From Mugil cephalus (lineage: Eukaryota > Chordata > Actinopteri > Mugiliformes > Mugilidae), in NCBI RefSeq assembly GCF_022458985.1, contig NC_061771.1, positions 26,404,001 to 26,468,000 on the forward strand: 64,000 nt of DNA, given 5' to 3'. This document shows positions 1 to 11,075 of this stretch, piece after piece; positions within the stretch are counted from its first letter, which is position 1, and each line of letters begins with the position of its first letter. A program made the translations under genes and the position numbers. The notes beneath the pieces are model-generated. The model saw nothing but the letters and a program-made list of their open reading frames with translations, did no database searches and was not told the DNA's origin.

Positions 1-149
1 TAATTTGGTAACATTTCTACCTGTTAAAAAAAAGGTGCGTTCACTCAAATCTCAAAATTCCCACTTGTCTCCGATGCTACAGAAACTGAATTTTGTGTAT
101 CAGGGCTAGAAAAAGGACTTCAGAGAAAGACTGAGAAGAAATTATATTC

Positions 150-1110
150 CCTTTGTTGAGCGTTAACAGATTAGAGGCGGCGATGAATAGGAAATCAATC
201 ACGAACACTGAACTCCACCACCTCTGTAAACACGGAACGGCGGGAATTTCGAGGAGGCGCGGCAGGTTTCTCTCGGTGCTTCTGAGTCTGCGGCTCGCGG
301 GTGTGTTCCAGGACAGATTGCCGGCTTTGGGTCAGGAGTCCATATGCTGTGACACGGCAGATCAAAAAAAGATGAAAGTCAGCGTGGCGCCACGGCGACA
401 GATGGACGCGCGCGGGAAAAAAAAAAAAAAAAAAAGACCGGCCGACACCACCTGGCTGCAGATCAGATGCCGTCGGAGCCCCGGGAGGAAGGGATGATTG
501 AAAATGTTTGTGTGCGACAGACAGAGTGATATATGTGGCTAAAATTACACAGACATGGATGTCGTCCTTCGCGTTTATTGTTCCGGCTAAAGCCCCTGCA
601 GCTTGACTTCAGATTAAAGTATTTCTACTTAAAATGAATTATTCCTGACCAAAAATATGCAGCAAAAAAGTAGAAAAAAAAAGTCTATAACTGTGAAACA
701 TCATTCCCTTTCATTACCTTATTTATTAAGAATTTAAAGAGTCATTGCAGAATGTTTGTCTCCCCCTTCTGGCAGTGAGAGTCATTACACAAATACGGTT
801 GATGTGTGCCAAACAGCTTTATCAGTGCTCTCCATTGATAAAAATTCACACCAAGTAAATGAAAACAAAAATATTATGTATAAAGAAGTTGACTTGGGGG
901 AAAAAAAAGGGGGCACCTTTAATTTAATATTCTTGACAACTTCTTCCCCCATAACAGTTTGTTCTATCAGCAGATTAATGTGTGGGTCTGCACATGCTCT
1001 TGTCCGCGGAGGTTTGTGATCTGCTTTGTAACTCGAGCCGCGCTCCAAACTTCGCCGTTCCTTCACCGCCGGGCCTGCGCCGAGGCGGGTTAGAGAAAAA
1101 GGCAACCAGA
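150..1110. promoter_or_regulatory. Discontinuous CpG-dense patches (candidate promoter/5' region)
   Basis: Three short patches, about 175-345, 385-485 and 1003-1090, have many intact CpG dinucleotides (roughly ten or more per 100 bases by eye) in a window where CpG is otherwise sparse. They are separated by AT-rich sequence and A runs. Vertebrate CpG clusters of this kind often mark promoters or first exons. No TATA box, clear splice site or start codon with a plausible frame was identified, so strand and gene are unknown. Confidence 0.3.
735..800 (+). repeat. Short interspersed repeat fragment
   Basis: The stretch TTTGTCTCCCCCTTCTGGCA followed by GTGAGAGTCATTAC recurs with few changes at about 42573-42607 (TTTGTCTCCCCCTTCAGGCA, then GTCAGAGTAATTAC). 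It is a dispersed repeat fragment with no coding potential. Confidence 0.5.
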
Positions 1111-3473
1111 GGAGAGGGAAGAGTGAGAGGGGAGGGAGGAAAAAAAAAAAAAAAAAAGGAGCGCGAGCCTCCAGAGGGGTTTGAATTCCCCGCAATCAGA
1201 AACAGAGACGGAGTTGGAAAAGGGGGGGAGGAAGAGGGAGGAATCCTTACGATCACGGCCTTTCCACATTCGTGCTCTCTGCCCTTTTTTTGTTTGTTTG
1301 TTTGTTTTTCTGTTGCACTTTCTCTTCCTCTTTTTTTTCATTAAAGTTAAAGTCAGATCGATGCGGGGTTTTTAAAATAGCTCACGGAGGGAGAAGTGGA
1401 GGTGGAGGTGACGAGCGTCTCCGCTTTTCTATTTAACTTTCATGTGTAACCTCATCCACTTTGGCAGCTCTTTATTTAATGTCTTTTGAAGGCAGAGTGT
1501 GCGCATGTGTGTGAATGTGTACGCTCATAAGCACTGTCTCAGCTCTACTACTAGAATAGACGTCCACTCCGGCCCACACATATTTTGCCTCCTTTGATGC
1601 CGTGAACAGGGGGTGGGGGGGACTTCACCCTGTGGCGGCCATCTTGTTTGCTCTCTGGGCCTGATTTACTTCTTCTTCTTCTTTTTTTTTTTTGTCGCGA
1701 GATTAGCAGCATCAGATAACCACTAGATTTATGGGACGCTCGTGTTTCACAGAGGATTATTCACACGTGTTGGTTTTACTTTTACCACTACTACTAATTA
1801 CATCTCAGCCAATCTCAAACACACACACACACACACACAGAAGAGCCTGTTTTTTGTTTTTGTTTGTTTTTTTATTTTTATTTTTTTGGAGTTTTTTGAT
1901 TGTGGCCATGCCCTCTGCCGGTCAAACATTCAGACTACTGTAAGCGCTCTGTTCGTGTCCTCGCTGTTATGTGATCGCTATGAAGGCTGTTCATTGTGTG
2001 ACCAAAAAAAAAAAAAAAAAACCCACACATTTTCATCTTCTTCGCTCAGTCACTCAGAACCGGTTTGAGCCGGAGTCCTGACCCAAAAGCAACCCAGGAC
2101 ACGGATAAAAAAAAAAGATATCCTCATCTTTTATTTAATGTTGTGTGTTTGGTTTTTGTTTTATTTTTTATGTTCTGCTCCTTTTATCAAGGATTTCCTC
2201 TTTGATTCGTTCACTCCAACTACACAAAGATGTCAGAAACAAACAAAAAAAAAGCTTTTTATTTCAGTCGCTTATGAAAAGCTTATGAATTGCACCTTAT
2301 TGGAGGGATGTGTTTTCGATTTGTTTTTTAATTTTTGTTAAGTGATGTAACCGATTACTGGTCAGGCAATAAACAGGGTTTTTTTTTTTTTTTTTAATGG
2401 TTATTAATCCCATGTTTTCATTACAAATGAATGTCTGATGTCGGAGAGCTTCACTTGGCAGCATCGGAAAAATAAGCCAGAGAGCGGCGAGCATGCAAAA
2501 AGCCCAACGGAAACCCCCCAACGTTGTTGTGATAACAGGTTTTAATTTTCAAGTTTGCTCCATAAAACTGGTGACCGTTGAGAGAAGACTAATAAAACAA
2601 TGTTAATCCGACACGTTTCATGCATATAAGAACCGACTCCCTACCGACAGCCTGCACAGATAAAAAAAAAAAAAAGACAGAGCAGACTGATTTCCTTACC
2701 TAGTGTGACACAGTGACCACTACGGGGCGATCTCCATATACACCACCCATACACAAACACTTCCTCTGCCTTCCGTCCATCTTGTCCTTGAAAAAGGAGC
2801 AAATAAATAAATAAATCAACATGGTCAAAAGACACACAGAGACGGACCTGAGGAGTCCAGGCCTGACAGATGACTGTCTCTCAGCGTGGTTCTGTCTCTG
2901 TCCCCGGGGGCAGAGTTCTGTCTGCAGCCAATTAACCAACAGGGCTGGTTGCCAGTCCCACATCCATATAATCCTCTCCACCCTCCCTCCTGCCGGTTTG
3001 CCAGAAATAGCCCTCCAGATTTAAAGGAATGAAAAAAAAATTAAACATGGTTTACAATGTGAAAGAGCTTTTTTTGTTGTTGTTGTTGTTGTTGGTGTTG
3101 TGTATTTTTTTATTTTTTATTTTTTGGGAGGGGAGAGGGTACATTTGTTGGATCTAATCCTGATGAAATTGAGCAGGCTGCAGCACTTTGTCTTTGTGTC
3201 TTTTTTTTCATTATTTTTTTTTACTTCATTTTCATGGAAAATGTGGAGAAATCGCAACCTAAAAAGAAAACGCCAACGAAGCATCGTGACATAGTCCAAT
3301 AACACAACCTGTATCCCCCCGGCCTTCATGTCCCCCATGCACTGATGATGATTGTAAATGTTCGCATAGGTTTATTTTTTATATCATGATTTTGATTTAG
3401 TTTCCTGGGTTTTATTTTTGTTATTGTTATTATTATTGTTTGTGCTTTCGTTTTGGTGGGTCTCTGCAGGAGG

Positions 3474-3474
<1 letters not shown>

Positions 3475-3510
<36 letters not shown>
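3475..3510. repeat. (TG)18 microsatellite
   Basis: Uninterrupted TG dinucleotide run of about 36 bases. Confidence 0.95.
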
Positions 3511-3511
<1 letters not shown>

Positions 3512-4299
3512 AAGAGACAGAAGAGGAAAAGGAGACTGGGTGTGTTGCTTTGTGGCTCTTCGGCCCTTTGCCTGTGTTCATCATTGTGCCAGTGTGTTCA
3601 GGTGTTCCCTTGCCTCTGCACCCATTCATCCGAATGAACAGAAGAGGACAAGGAGGAGGACGCAATTTTTCCCCTCGTGAAATAAGGGTGGTTGTCGGGT
3701 GTGGGGGAGACTAACGAGAGAAAATACTTTAATTTTCTTCCTCTGCCGGGTCTCAAAGAAGGGTGTACATTTCTAAGTTAATTGAAAATGATGATTAAAA
3801 AAAATGAATAAAAAACACTCATTTGTTCTCTATATGAATGGCTGTATGTTAACCATGAACAAGAAGTAATGAGTTCTATGACAAAGACATATAATAAATT
3901 AATTTTAAAAATTTTAAAGCTGCTCTCCATTTGTTCCTGATTTCAGAGCCCCCCTGCCCCCCCTCTCCGCCTCAGAGGTGTCTACTACTAGATTACGGTG
4001 CTTTGCATCATCCATCCCTCATCTCACTAGAGGGCAGCACCGCAACGCACATCATTACGTCTCATTAGGATGCATCATGGTGCATCAAACTTCACGTGTG
4101 CAGAGCTCCTAATGGGAATGTGTTGCTTGTATGCTGCGCGTAACTCTGAAATACTACTTCAAAATTAAGTTACTTCAATTTTACAGAATTCATTTATTGC
4201 AGGAATGCACCTCTGAATCCGAACATTAGCAGCCGGACCAACATGTTAGGCTGAAATCTGTCAATTAGGCCCCGAGTGATCCTCTCGATCGGGGGTGTA

Positions 4300-4436
4300 A
4301 AGTGGCGTTGTGGTTAGCACCGATGCTAACAGACATGCTATTTAGGTTAACTGGTCATTCTAAATTGGCCGTAGGTTTGAGCGTGAATAGTAATCGTGCT
4401 AACCCTGCTCAGTGACAGCTGGGATAGGGAGCTCCT
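4300..4436 (+). repeat. Teleost SINE-like repeat fragment
   Basis: It carries the hallmarks of a very common fish interspersed repeat: GTGGTTAGCAC near its start, then TCTAAATTGGCCGTAGG, and finally GACAGCTGGGATAGG. Related pieces occur at 9893-11000 (minus), 11008-11075, 33336-33455, 34240-34345 and 46881-47110. This copy has an internal deletion. Confidence 0.65.
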
Positions 4437-4574
4437 CCCTTGCTTTGAGATAGCGTGAATAACCTTGTCTGGAAGTATGCACTGTGTTATAAAGATTTAT
4501 AAGTTTACCTAACAGTCTGTGTTCCAGATCATTGGTTAAAAAAAAATGAATAAATAAAAAAAATTGATGCCACA

Positions 4575-5110
4575 CTCATATCCGTCTGTTAACAGATGAA
4601 GCAGCAGCCAGGAAATGGGTTAGCTTTACACCGCAGAGATACGAAACAGGTCCAGAGAAACCTCAAGCTGACGGAAAACACAAGAGTAAAAGGAACAGGT
4701 TGTGGTTTTACTTGAAATCGCTATTTTACTATCGTCCGTGTTGCTTTTCTGTGAATTCACACGACAGACAAACGCTCGCTTTTAAAAGGTCACAGGCCCC
4801 AGAGTGAGTCCGTCGCTTTGAAAGTTCGAGTTAAACGTTATCTGAGAGATGAAGTTAAAAAGCCCGAAAGATTTTGATCTGACAGAAGTTTGATAGATCG
4901 TCTGATTGAGCCAGATTGTTGGTGAAAATGTACCACTCTCCTGCACGTATGTCAGATATGAAGCAACAGCCAGGAAATGGTTTAGGTTAGGGCGAAGACT
5001 TTAAAGAGAAAACCAACATCAAGCGGGGATCTGATAAAGACTGAAATGTGAGAACAGCAAGTTGCCTATTTCACTACTGCACAGTGGTTTCTATGAACTC
5101 AGATTATTGC
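4575..5110 (+). repeat. Two diverged copies of a dispersed repeat
   Basis: Both halves contain GAAGCAGCAGCCAGGAAATG or a close variant (about 4598 and 4958) followed by related sequence that includes an AAAG-rich stretch and TCACTACTG-like motifs. The spacing of about 360 bases and the divergence suggest an old local duplication or two insertions of one mobile element family. Confidence 0.45.
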
Positions 5111-5865
5111 ATTGATAAATTAATTCTCAGGTCTGTAATTGTGGCTGGGATCACATTCAGTGTCACTTTAACCGTGGGAGTTTCAAAAATAAAAGTAAAT
5201 TAAATAAAAGTAAAAGTAAAAAGCATGAGGAGTTTCTTACCACCAGTGAAACCGTAGCGGTGTTTGTGACCCCATTACCCCGTACGAAGTAGAATAATGA
5301 CTGTAATAAGAAAAGGCACATAATGCCCTTGAAGGTCTACAAATTCAACCATATCAATGATTTCATTTTTGGAGACAAAGAGACTCCAAGCGTCATTTAA
5401 GGTCGTTGTACATCCTAAGGGGGGTGAGAGAGAGAGGGAACGAGCAGCTGTGAGCGTAAACATTCAGTTAATGTCCAGTTTAAAGAGCCAGATGAGCCAC
5501 AGTGGACCAGGGTGTAACAGCTCCCTGCCCAGCCGCACAGACCAAGGAATGCACTGTCGCTGTGTTCCCTCGGTCCACAGCGCAGGCGATGAGCCACCGA
5601 CAAAAAGGGCTTTAAATATGTGAAGACACTCACAGCTCCATGCACGACACAGGCAAATAAATTAAACATACAAATACATACACAGCAGGCTACAGGAAAA
5701 TGCACAGGGACAGTCGTGAAAGGTAAAAAAAAAGAAATGCACCTGCAGAATAAATAAATTAAGACACGAACCAGGGATTGCCAAATCCACTAAGTGGTTA
5801 CTCAGTGTTAAGATATGTGAACTTTAAATTTTAGGAAGAAATATACTAATGAGCCTAAAAGAACA

Positions 5866-5947
5866 GGTAGTGTGGCCGAGTGGTCTAAGGCGCTGGATTA
5901 AGGCTCCAGTCTCTCAGGAGGCGTGGGTTCAAATCCCACCACTGCCA
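5866..5947 (+). tRNA. tRNA-Leu (anticodon AAG)
   Basis: This is an 82-base tRNA with the long variable arm expected of tRNA-Leu. The acceptor stem GGTAGTG pairs with CACTGCC (one T-G wobble), with discriminator A at 5947. The D-arm A box is TGGCCGAGTGG (5873-5883). The anticodon stem CTGGA/TCCAG encloses loop TTAAGGC, with anticodon AAG at 5900-5902 (reads CUU after A34 to inosine editing, also CUC/CUA). The T-arm B box is GGTTCAAATCC. CCA is not encoded, as expected for a nuclear tRNA. It closely resembles vertebrate tRNA-Leu-AAG and is probably functional. Confidence 0.95.
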
Positions 5948-5989
5948 ACATCATGGTTAACTGATATCTCAAGCTAAAGCAAACCAGGC

Positions 5990-5994
5990 TTTTT
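5990..5994 (+). terminator. Pol III T-run terminator for tRNA-Leu
   Basis: First TTTTT run downstream of the tRNA-Leu gene, 43 bases after its 3' end. RNA polymerase III stops at runs of four or more T, so this would leave a moderately long 3' trailer. Confidence 0.6.
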
Positions 5995-6009
5995 CGATGT
6001 GCAAGGGTT

Positions 6010-6450
6010 GACTCGATGTGGACAGGAACGCCTCGTCGACACTTTAATTTACAGGTTGATGTACCTGCCTCTCACATTGTAAAAGCAACGTTTTGTTCTA
6101 CAAATCAAATCTCAAACAAATCACGATCATTAATGGAAGCGCTTGGCCCTACGTCATGTTCGGGAAATAGCACAGATGTATGTGGGACTGTGTTTATATG
6201 CAGCTTTTCTTTTTTTTTAATCAATCATGGCAGCGCACTGGCAAGACCGTGACATCCACGAGCTGCTCTACATCCGAGGAAAAGAGGAGATTCAGCGCCA
6301 GATATCGGGCCCCGTGCAAATATCAGCAGACTTTTGAAAGAGCGGGGGGGAAAGACTGGTCCGTTCATCAGGGCAATAACAAAGTGAAAGAAAGAAAGAA
6401 TAAATACACCATGCTGTCCTCTGGTTACCTCTGTCTACACCAGCAAAGTA
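6010..6450 (+). mobile_element. Harbinger-like element remnant, copy 1 (Myb/SANT-like fragment)
   Basis: This stretch matches 33500-34080 along its length (both contain CCTACGTCATGTT, then a poorly conserved stretch, then an AGGAGATTC block). Starting at the ATG at 6227, one frame reads about 36 residues before a stop and includes ELLYIRGKEEIQRQISG. That resembles the N-terminal helix region of the Myb/SANT-like DNA-binding proteins carried by PIF/Harbinger transposons. The frame is broken soon after, so it is a dead fragment. Family assignment comes from recognised sequence character, not a search. Confidence 0.5.
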
Positions 6451-7266
6451 TAGTGACAGACAAAACAATTACATACTCTTCTACTAGATGGCAGACGGTA
6501 GATAATCAACCTGTCTATCTACCTGTTGCTTTCACACAACAGCATAAATCATGATGCCTTGAAGGAGACAGCGATGGTGATAGTGAAGGATAAAAATAAG
6601 AAAATTCTGACCCAGACGAAGGTACTAGTATGAGTGCTGGTCAGGAGAAAGCAAAAAGGTTGAGCTCAGGACATTACAACGAAAGCTTTCTTTCCTTTGG
6701 ATGTACTTTTACCGGGAACCGAGTGAGCTGACCCCGTTCTGCTTGGTGTGTGGGTTAAAGCTGTCCAACGTTGCCATGGCTCCAAACAAACAAAACAGCC
6801 GTCTCTTCAAAGCAAAAATACAGAATACTTTGTTGAACAGCATGAAAAGAGTTGGAAGCGTGAAGTTTTATTGAGGAGAAACCACAAACATGAGGGAGCT
6901 CTCAAAGCTATTGTAGCTTCCAAGCTTCTGAACTTGTCAAATTAAAACAGCCATGCACCGTAATGCAGTAATGCTACCTGCCTGGAAATAAGCTGACGAA
7001 TAAGACAGTCATCATTTCATTATTCACATTTTTGGTGACATTTTTATTTGGTAGTGTGATGTGGCTGTTTTCCACCGTAAAATATGTGTCATGTCTCAAG
7101 AAAGGTTGAGAAACACTGGTTTATCCAATAAGTGACCGTTTGACAAATAGTTTCCAATGAAAGAACTTCTGAGGTGGTTTTGTGTAACAATCTGCACATC
7201 AGGTTAGTTTAAACTCACTAGTATATTTATATACTTGTGTAACAAAACCACAGAAAGAGATAATCA
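6451..7266. other. No feature recognised
   Basis: Unremarkable AT-rich sequence between two repeat insertions. A retroelement-like phrase, GAGAAACACTGGTTTA, sits near 7108-7125, but nothing else supports an element or gene. Confidence 0.4.
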
Positions 7267-7490
7267 GCTAATCAGCCACAACATTATGACAGGAGAATAA
7301 CATTAACCATCTAGTGACTATTCAGTGTTCTCCTGGGAAACTTTTGGACCTGTTATTCATTCGTGTGGATGTTACTTGGACATGTAGCACCCACCTAGAC
7401 CAGACCAGACACCCCCCATAGCAGTGACACGGCAGGATGCAACCTGACACAGGAACACACATAAAAATGCTTCAAGAACATCCTTCTCTA
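7267..7490 (+). mobile_element. MITE family A, copy 1 (5' part)
   Basis: It begins with AATCAGCCACAACATTATGA, which matches the left terminal repeat of the complete copy at 60604-61094. It shares the internal motifs TGTTACTTGGACATGTAGCAC and CACCTAGACCAGACC. The right terminus is missing. It is a non-autonomous DNA transposon with no coding capacity. Confidence 0.6.
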
Positions 7491-7938
7491 AGTCTAAGTC
7501 TTGCAACATCTTCCAGGACTGACTTTGGTGACATTTTACTTGACAAAAAAGAGAGAGTGAAAGGTAAGACTCTTGTTTATTTATATCATCAGTCTTGCAT
7601 TCACCATGCGACTACTCCAAATGATCTACATTAACATCTAAACCATGAGCATTTACATGTTAGTGACGCCAGCCCGAAAGAAAAACAGTACCACATGTGT
7701 TGTGTTCGCTGCTTGCGAGTGGTCCAACATTGTAGGTTTCCATACTTTGCTTCATAAGGAATCTTCACTGTGAAATCAAAGCCATGTTGCGTTCTTTAAA
7801 GCCTGAGGGGCTCATTTAGTGTGGAAGACTCAAATCAAACACACAAATGATGAACTGCTGCATCAGTCTAGAGCTGTAGTTCATCATGTAACATTCAGCT
7901 GGGTTACATCCCGACACTGACAGCAACTATGTGTTGTT

Positions 7939-8672
7939 AGATAGATAGTGTACCCGGTGGGAAATTCGATGTCCAGTAGCTTCGTCACATAGAAACAGAT
8001 ATGAAAGATATTTACGTTATACAATAATATGGATATATTATTCTGTGTAAAAATTATCTAGTAGAATCAGAAATTACCACAGTCCAGTTGGTTCCTCACA
8101 GGGAGGTGTTGTAGAGTCATATGATCTTCTGTGCCTGACTACGGTGTCGTGTAGAGGGATGGTGGACATTGTTCAAGGTTCTTGTCTATTCCACCGATGT
8201 CGGGGACTCCAGCTCTACCACAGAATCCGCCTTCTGTATCAGTTTGTCCAGCTGTGAGGTGGTTTTAGTGCTGCAATAAGAGTCTGGTAGAACATGTCCA
8301 GCAGCTTTCAGTGGATGTTAAACCATCTTAACATCCTGAGGAAACAGGACACCTCTGATCCTTTTTGTATACTATGTTCGTTGGCCAGTTCAGTTTGTGA
8401 TCCAGATGTAGACCCAGTTATTTATAGGTTTGAACCACCTCTACAAACTACCTGTTGATGGTTACAGGCTGCAGATGGTGCCTGGACCTCTGGAAATCCC
8501 GTCTACGTCTTTGGTTTTTAGCTGCATTGATCTGGAGGCGATTCACTCCGCATCATGAGACGAAGTTATTAACCAGATTCGTGTAGCTTAGTCCCATTAC
8601 CATTCATCCCTGATCCATCTCACAACATGGTACGTGCTTGCGCAGGATGAGTAGTACAGGGGAGAGCACATA
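7939..8672 (-). mobile_element. Degraded non-LTR retrotransposon 3' end
   Basis: Read on the minus strand, the segment ends in a tail resembling fish LINE 3' ends (GATA repeats next to CCCGGTGGGAAATT, 7939-7965). Upstream of the tail are broken pieces of reverse-transcriptase C-terminal sequence, including NAAKTKD-like, HLDHKLNW-like and MFYQTLI-like phrases. It resembles the Rex1/CR1/L2-type LINEs of fish. Many stops and frameshifts make it a fossil. Confidence 0.5.
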
Positions 8673-9892
8673 CTGATATCCTCTGACTGACTGATTATGC
8701 ATTTATTGATTAACATATGCATTTCTGAATGCTTCTTGCATTATACATACTTCATATTGGTGTTCTCTGCTGCCCTAGTGACTCACTTCTCAGAGAGCAT
8801 CAATCAATAAATTTCATCTCTTCTGCTACTACTTTGTGTTTTTCCCCTCTAACTGCTTATGACTTACACAACAATCTAAGCAGCTAACGACCATTCAGTT
8901 TAAATCCCTCTCTCTGATATTACAGCACCCATGCCAGGCCATGTCTGGGGAGCAGAAACAGATAATTGAATGACTGTAGCACAGAACTGAATTATGAAAC
9001 GGGAAATGTCTCCCAAGCAAACGGTTCCCGAGAAAGATAAAGGACTGACGGAGCAGAACAGCGTTTTACCTTCTGAGTATATCTCTGTTATTGGCGGTAG
9101 GACATTACAACTTTCAACAGGGGATTCTCCACAACCACAGAAAGTCTGAGTTACCTACATCAACAAAAGTCCAAAAGTTCAAACCTAGTGAGCGCCATGT
9201 GCTTTTATTTATTTATTTTTTGACATAAACTATTCATCTTTTCTCTGGTATCTGGTGCCATGTCCAGCAACAAAAAAAGAACAGCACCACTGGTAGAGCT
9301 ATAATCTTGTTCGCACTGACACTGTAAAGAAAAGAAAACACAAGCGCCACAGTTCGCTTCAGAAAACTGAAGCGAACGCAGTCATGTGGTTCATACTTGA
9401 AATGGACTGAGATTCCAACAAGACAAACACATTCTTTTAAAAATCCGTTTTCCAAACATAGACGTGTGCGTGTCTTTCCTGATGTAAAACGCCAACACTT
9501 TTCCTTTCACTGGTGCTTTGTCTCGTCCTGCAAGACTAGTGTCACTGGAGAGTGAGGAATGGATGTTGGCTTCTTTTTTAGTGTGGTTTTTAGAAATAGC
9601 GCAGGAATCTCCAAAAGACGCTGACATCGCTCCTGTTGCATTACTGATGTGGATTTTTGACACAAGGCAGCAAAGCTCTTTCAAAAAAGAAAGTAGCAGG
9701 CCATTCCTCTCAATTAATAGACTCAACATTTCTTCACCGTTATCTTGTTGTAGTCTTTTGTTGCTTTCGTTATGTAAGTGTGTCCAGGCGTCTCCAAGGC
9801 ACATTAGTGCTGCAATTTCAGGTCACTAAGAGCAGTGACAGAGACAGCAGAGGAAGCACATTCAGATTTTGCAATTGTAGCAGATTTCATTC
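8673..9892. other. No gene or clear repeat recognised
   Basis: AT-rich intergenic DNA. Open frames on both strands between about 9234 and 9829 overlap each other and show no recognisable protein features, so they are treated as chance. Confidence 0.4.
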
Positions 9893-9972
9893 ATTCATTC
9901 ATTTTCTGTAACTGCTTGTCCTCTGGAGGGTCGGGCTGGAGCCTGTCCCAGCCGTCACTGGGTGAGAGGTAG

Positions 9973-10177
9973 ACTGCAAAAAGAGCATTACTAGAAAGAA
10001 GCAAAATATTCTTATATTCAATCAAATCATCATGTATTAAGAAAAAGAAAATGCTTTTGCTTGACAAACATTCTTAAAACAAGCAAAAAGTTGTTGTCTC
10101 TGAAGAAAAATGTAAGATGCCTTTCTTTGACACAAGGATTTAGTTTTTGTTGCTTTCTTGAAATTCCTTTTTTGCAG
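9973..10177. mobile_element. Short TIR MITE (ACTGCAAAAA type), nested
   Basis: It starts ACTGCAAAAAGAG and ends CCTTTTTTGCAG, an inverted terminal pair typical of a common fish MITE. It interrupts the SINE-like repeat between its GGTGAGAGGTAG and TGCAGCCTGGATGTG blocks. GTAG at both edges may be a target duplication, but this is not certain. No coding capacity. Confidence 0.6.
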
Positions 10178-10228
10178 CGTAGGGTGCAGCCTGGATGTGT
10201 CTCCAGTCTGTCACAGGGCGAACACACA

Positions 10229-10807
10229 GTGCGTTTACATGCAGACCTTAATCGAGCTTTGCTCAAAATTCAACTTTCTCACTACAGTCCCTGTCCCAGT
10301 TTACATGCAGCGCAAGAAAATACAATAACTGTTCTCCTCCTCCACACTAGGTGGCGATACGTGTCTTTTCAGCGGGTTAATACCACGTTAATACGGCCCG
10401 ATTTCTGGGTTGACCTATTAAGTGATATAATAAACAAGAGTCGTTCATGTGGCAGACCGGCATTTCAAACAACAACCAGATGGACAATAGTACATTTTTT
10501 AATCTTGCACGTAACGTTCGCGCTACTTCCGATGCAGATCCGCGCTATCCCTCAGACAACTCAGTTTCTCTTCTTCTTCTGCGACCGGTTTTCTTGGACG
10601 TGTTTGTTCCGGGGTCACACACCAGCGCAGCGGTGGTGGAGCATGCGCCACGCATTATCCGAACGAAAAGTCCGATTCAATCGCATTATCTGGGTGTCTC
10701 AATCTGAGAATGAGAACTCCGATTTAAATCGGAGTAACTTAAGTTCTCCTGTTATAGTCAGATTAAGGCAATAATTCAGTTTTTCCATGTAGTGCATGTA
10801 AACGCAC
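10229..10807. mobile_element. MITE with GTGCGTTTACATGCA termini, nested
   Basis: Left end GTGCGTTTACATGCAG (10229-10244) and right end TGCATGTAAACGCAC (10793-10807) form near-perfect TIRs. Subterminal sequences (AATCGAGC, AATCGGAGT) are also inverted-like. It is 579 bases long and sits inside the SINE-like repeat. A long chance open frame runs across it; nothing in that frame is recognisable. Confidence 0.75.
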
Positions 10808-11007
10808 GGACAGAGAGACAGACAACCATTCACAATTACGGCCAATTTAGACTGACCAGTTAACCTAAAGAGCATGTCTTTTAGACTGACGCAGACACAG
10901 AGAGAACATGCAAAAAATTCCACCCAGAAAGGTTCATTTGAACCCAGAACCTTCTTGCTGTGAGGCATCAGTACTAACCACCAAACCACTGTTTTGGCAA
11001 AAAAAGA

Positions 11008-11075
11008 ATAACTGGGATAGGCTCCAGCAACCCTAGTGAGGATAAGTGGTAGAAGAAGATGAGAGGAGATGACTT
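11008..11075 (+). repeat. SINE-like repeat 3' fragment
   Basis: AACTGGGATAGGCTCCAGCA followed by CCCTAGTGAGGATAAG is the 3' end of the same SINE-like family. It is in the opposite orientation to the neighbouring split copy. Confidence 0.6.

Larger units (their letters stand above)
1..3830. other. Low-repeat T-rich region, no supported gene
   Basis: No open frame here looks like a conserved protein. The plus strand is rich in T runs, TTTG and TTG repeats, a CA run near 1818-1839 and a TG run near 3475. Interspersed repeats are scarce compared with the rest of the window. AATAAA-like motifs near 3805 (plus strand) follow the T-rich stretch. This is the texture of a long vertebrate 3' UTR or of regulatory DNA next to a gene lying to the left of the window; that reading is inference. 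CpG-dense patches inside it are listed separately. Confidence 0.4.
3831..5865. other. Intergenic stretch with repeat fragments
   Basis: No gene seen. It holds a SINE-like repeat fragment (4300-4436), two diverged copies of another repeat (about 4575-4760 and 4930-5100), and otherwise unremarkable AT-rich sequence up to the tRNA-Leu gene. Confidence 0.5.
9893..10996 (-). repeat. SINE-like repeat split by two MITE insertions
   Basis: On the minus strand this is the same fish repeat as at 46881-47110. Its pieces lie at 9893-9972 (GGCTGGAGCCTGTCCCAGCC...), 10178-10228 (CCAGTCTGTCACAGGGCGAA) and 10808-10996 (GACAGACAACCATTCACA ... GAACCTTCTTGCTGTGAGG). The gaps are filled exactly by two TIR elements, 9973-10177 and 10229-10807. 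Removing both restores the normal order of the repeat. Confidence 0.7.

Noticed and set aside
785-1344. Overlapping frames on both strands near the left edge
   Set aside because: They are driven by A/T runs and purine-rich sequence, and they overlap on both strands.
9391-9829. Overlapping 137- and 103-codon frames on opposite strands
   Set aside because: They are mutually exclusive, with no signal peptide, domain or splice context.
10061-10774. 237-codon plus-strand open frame, the longest in the window
   Set aside because: It runs across two MITEs and a SINE-like repeat, has no domain, and its composition follows the repeats.
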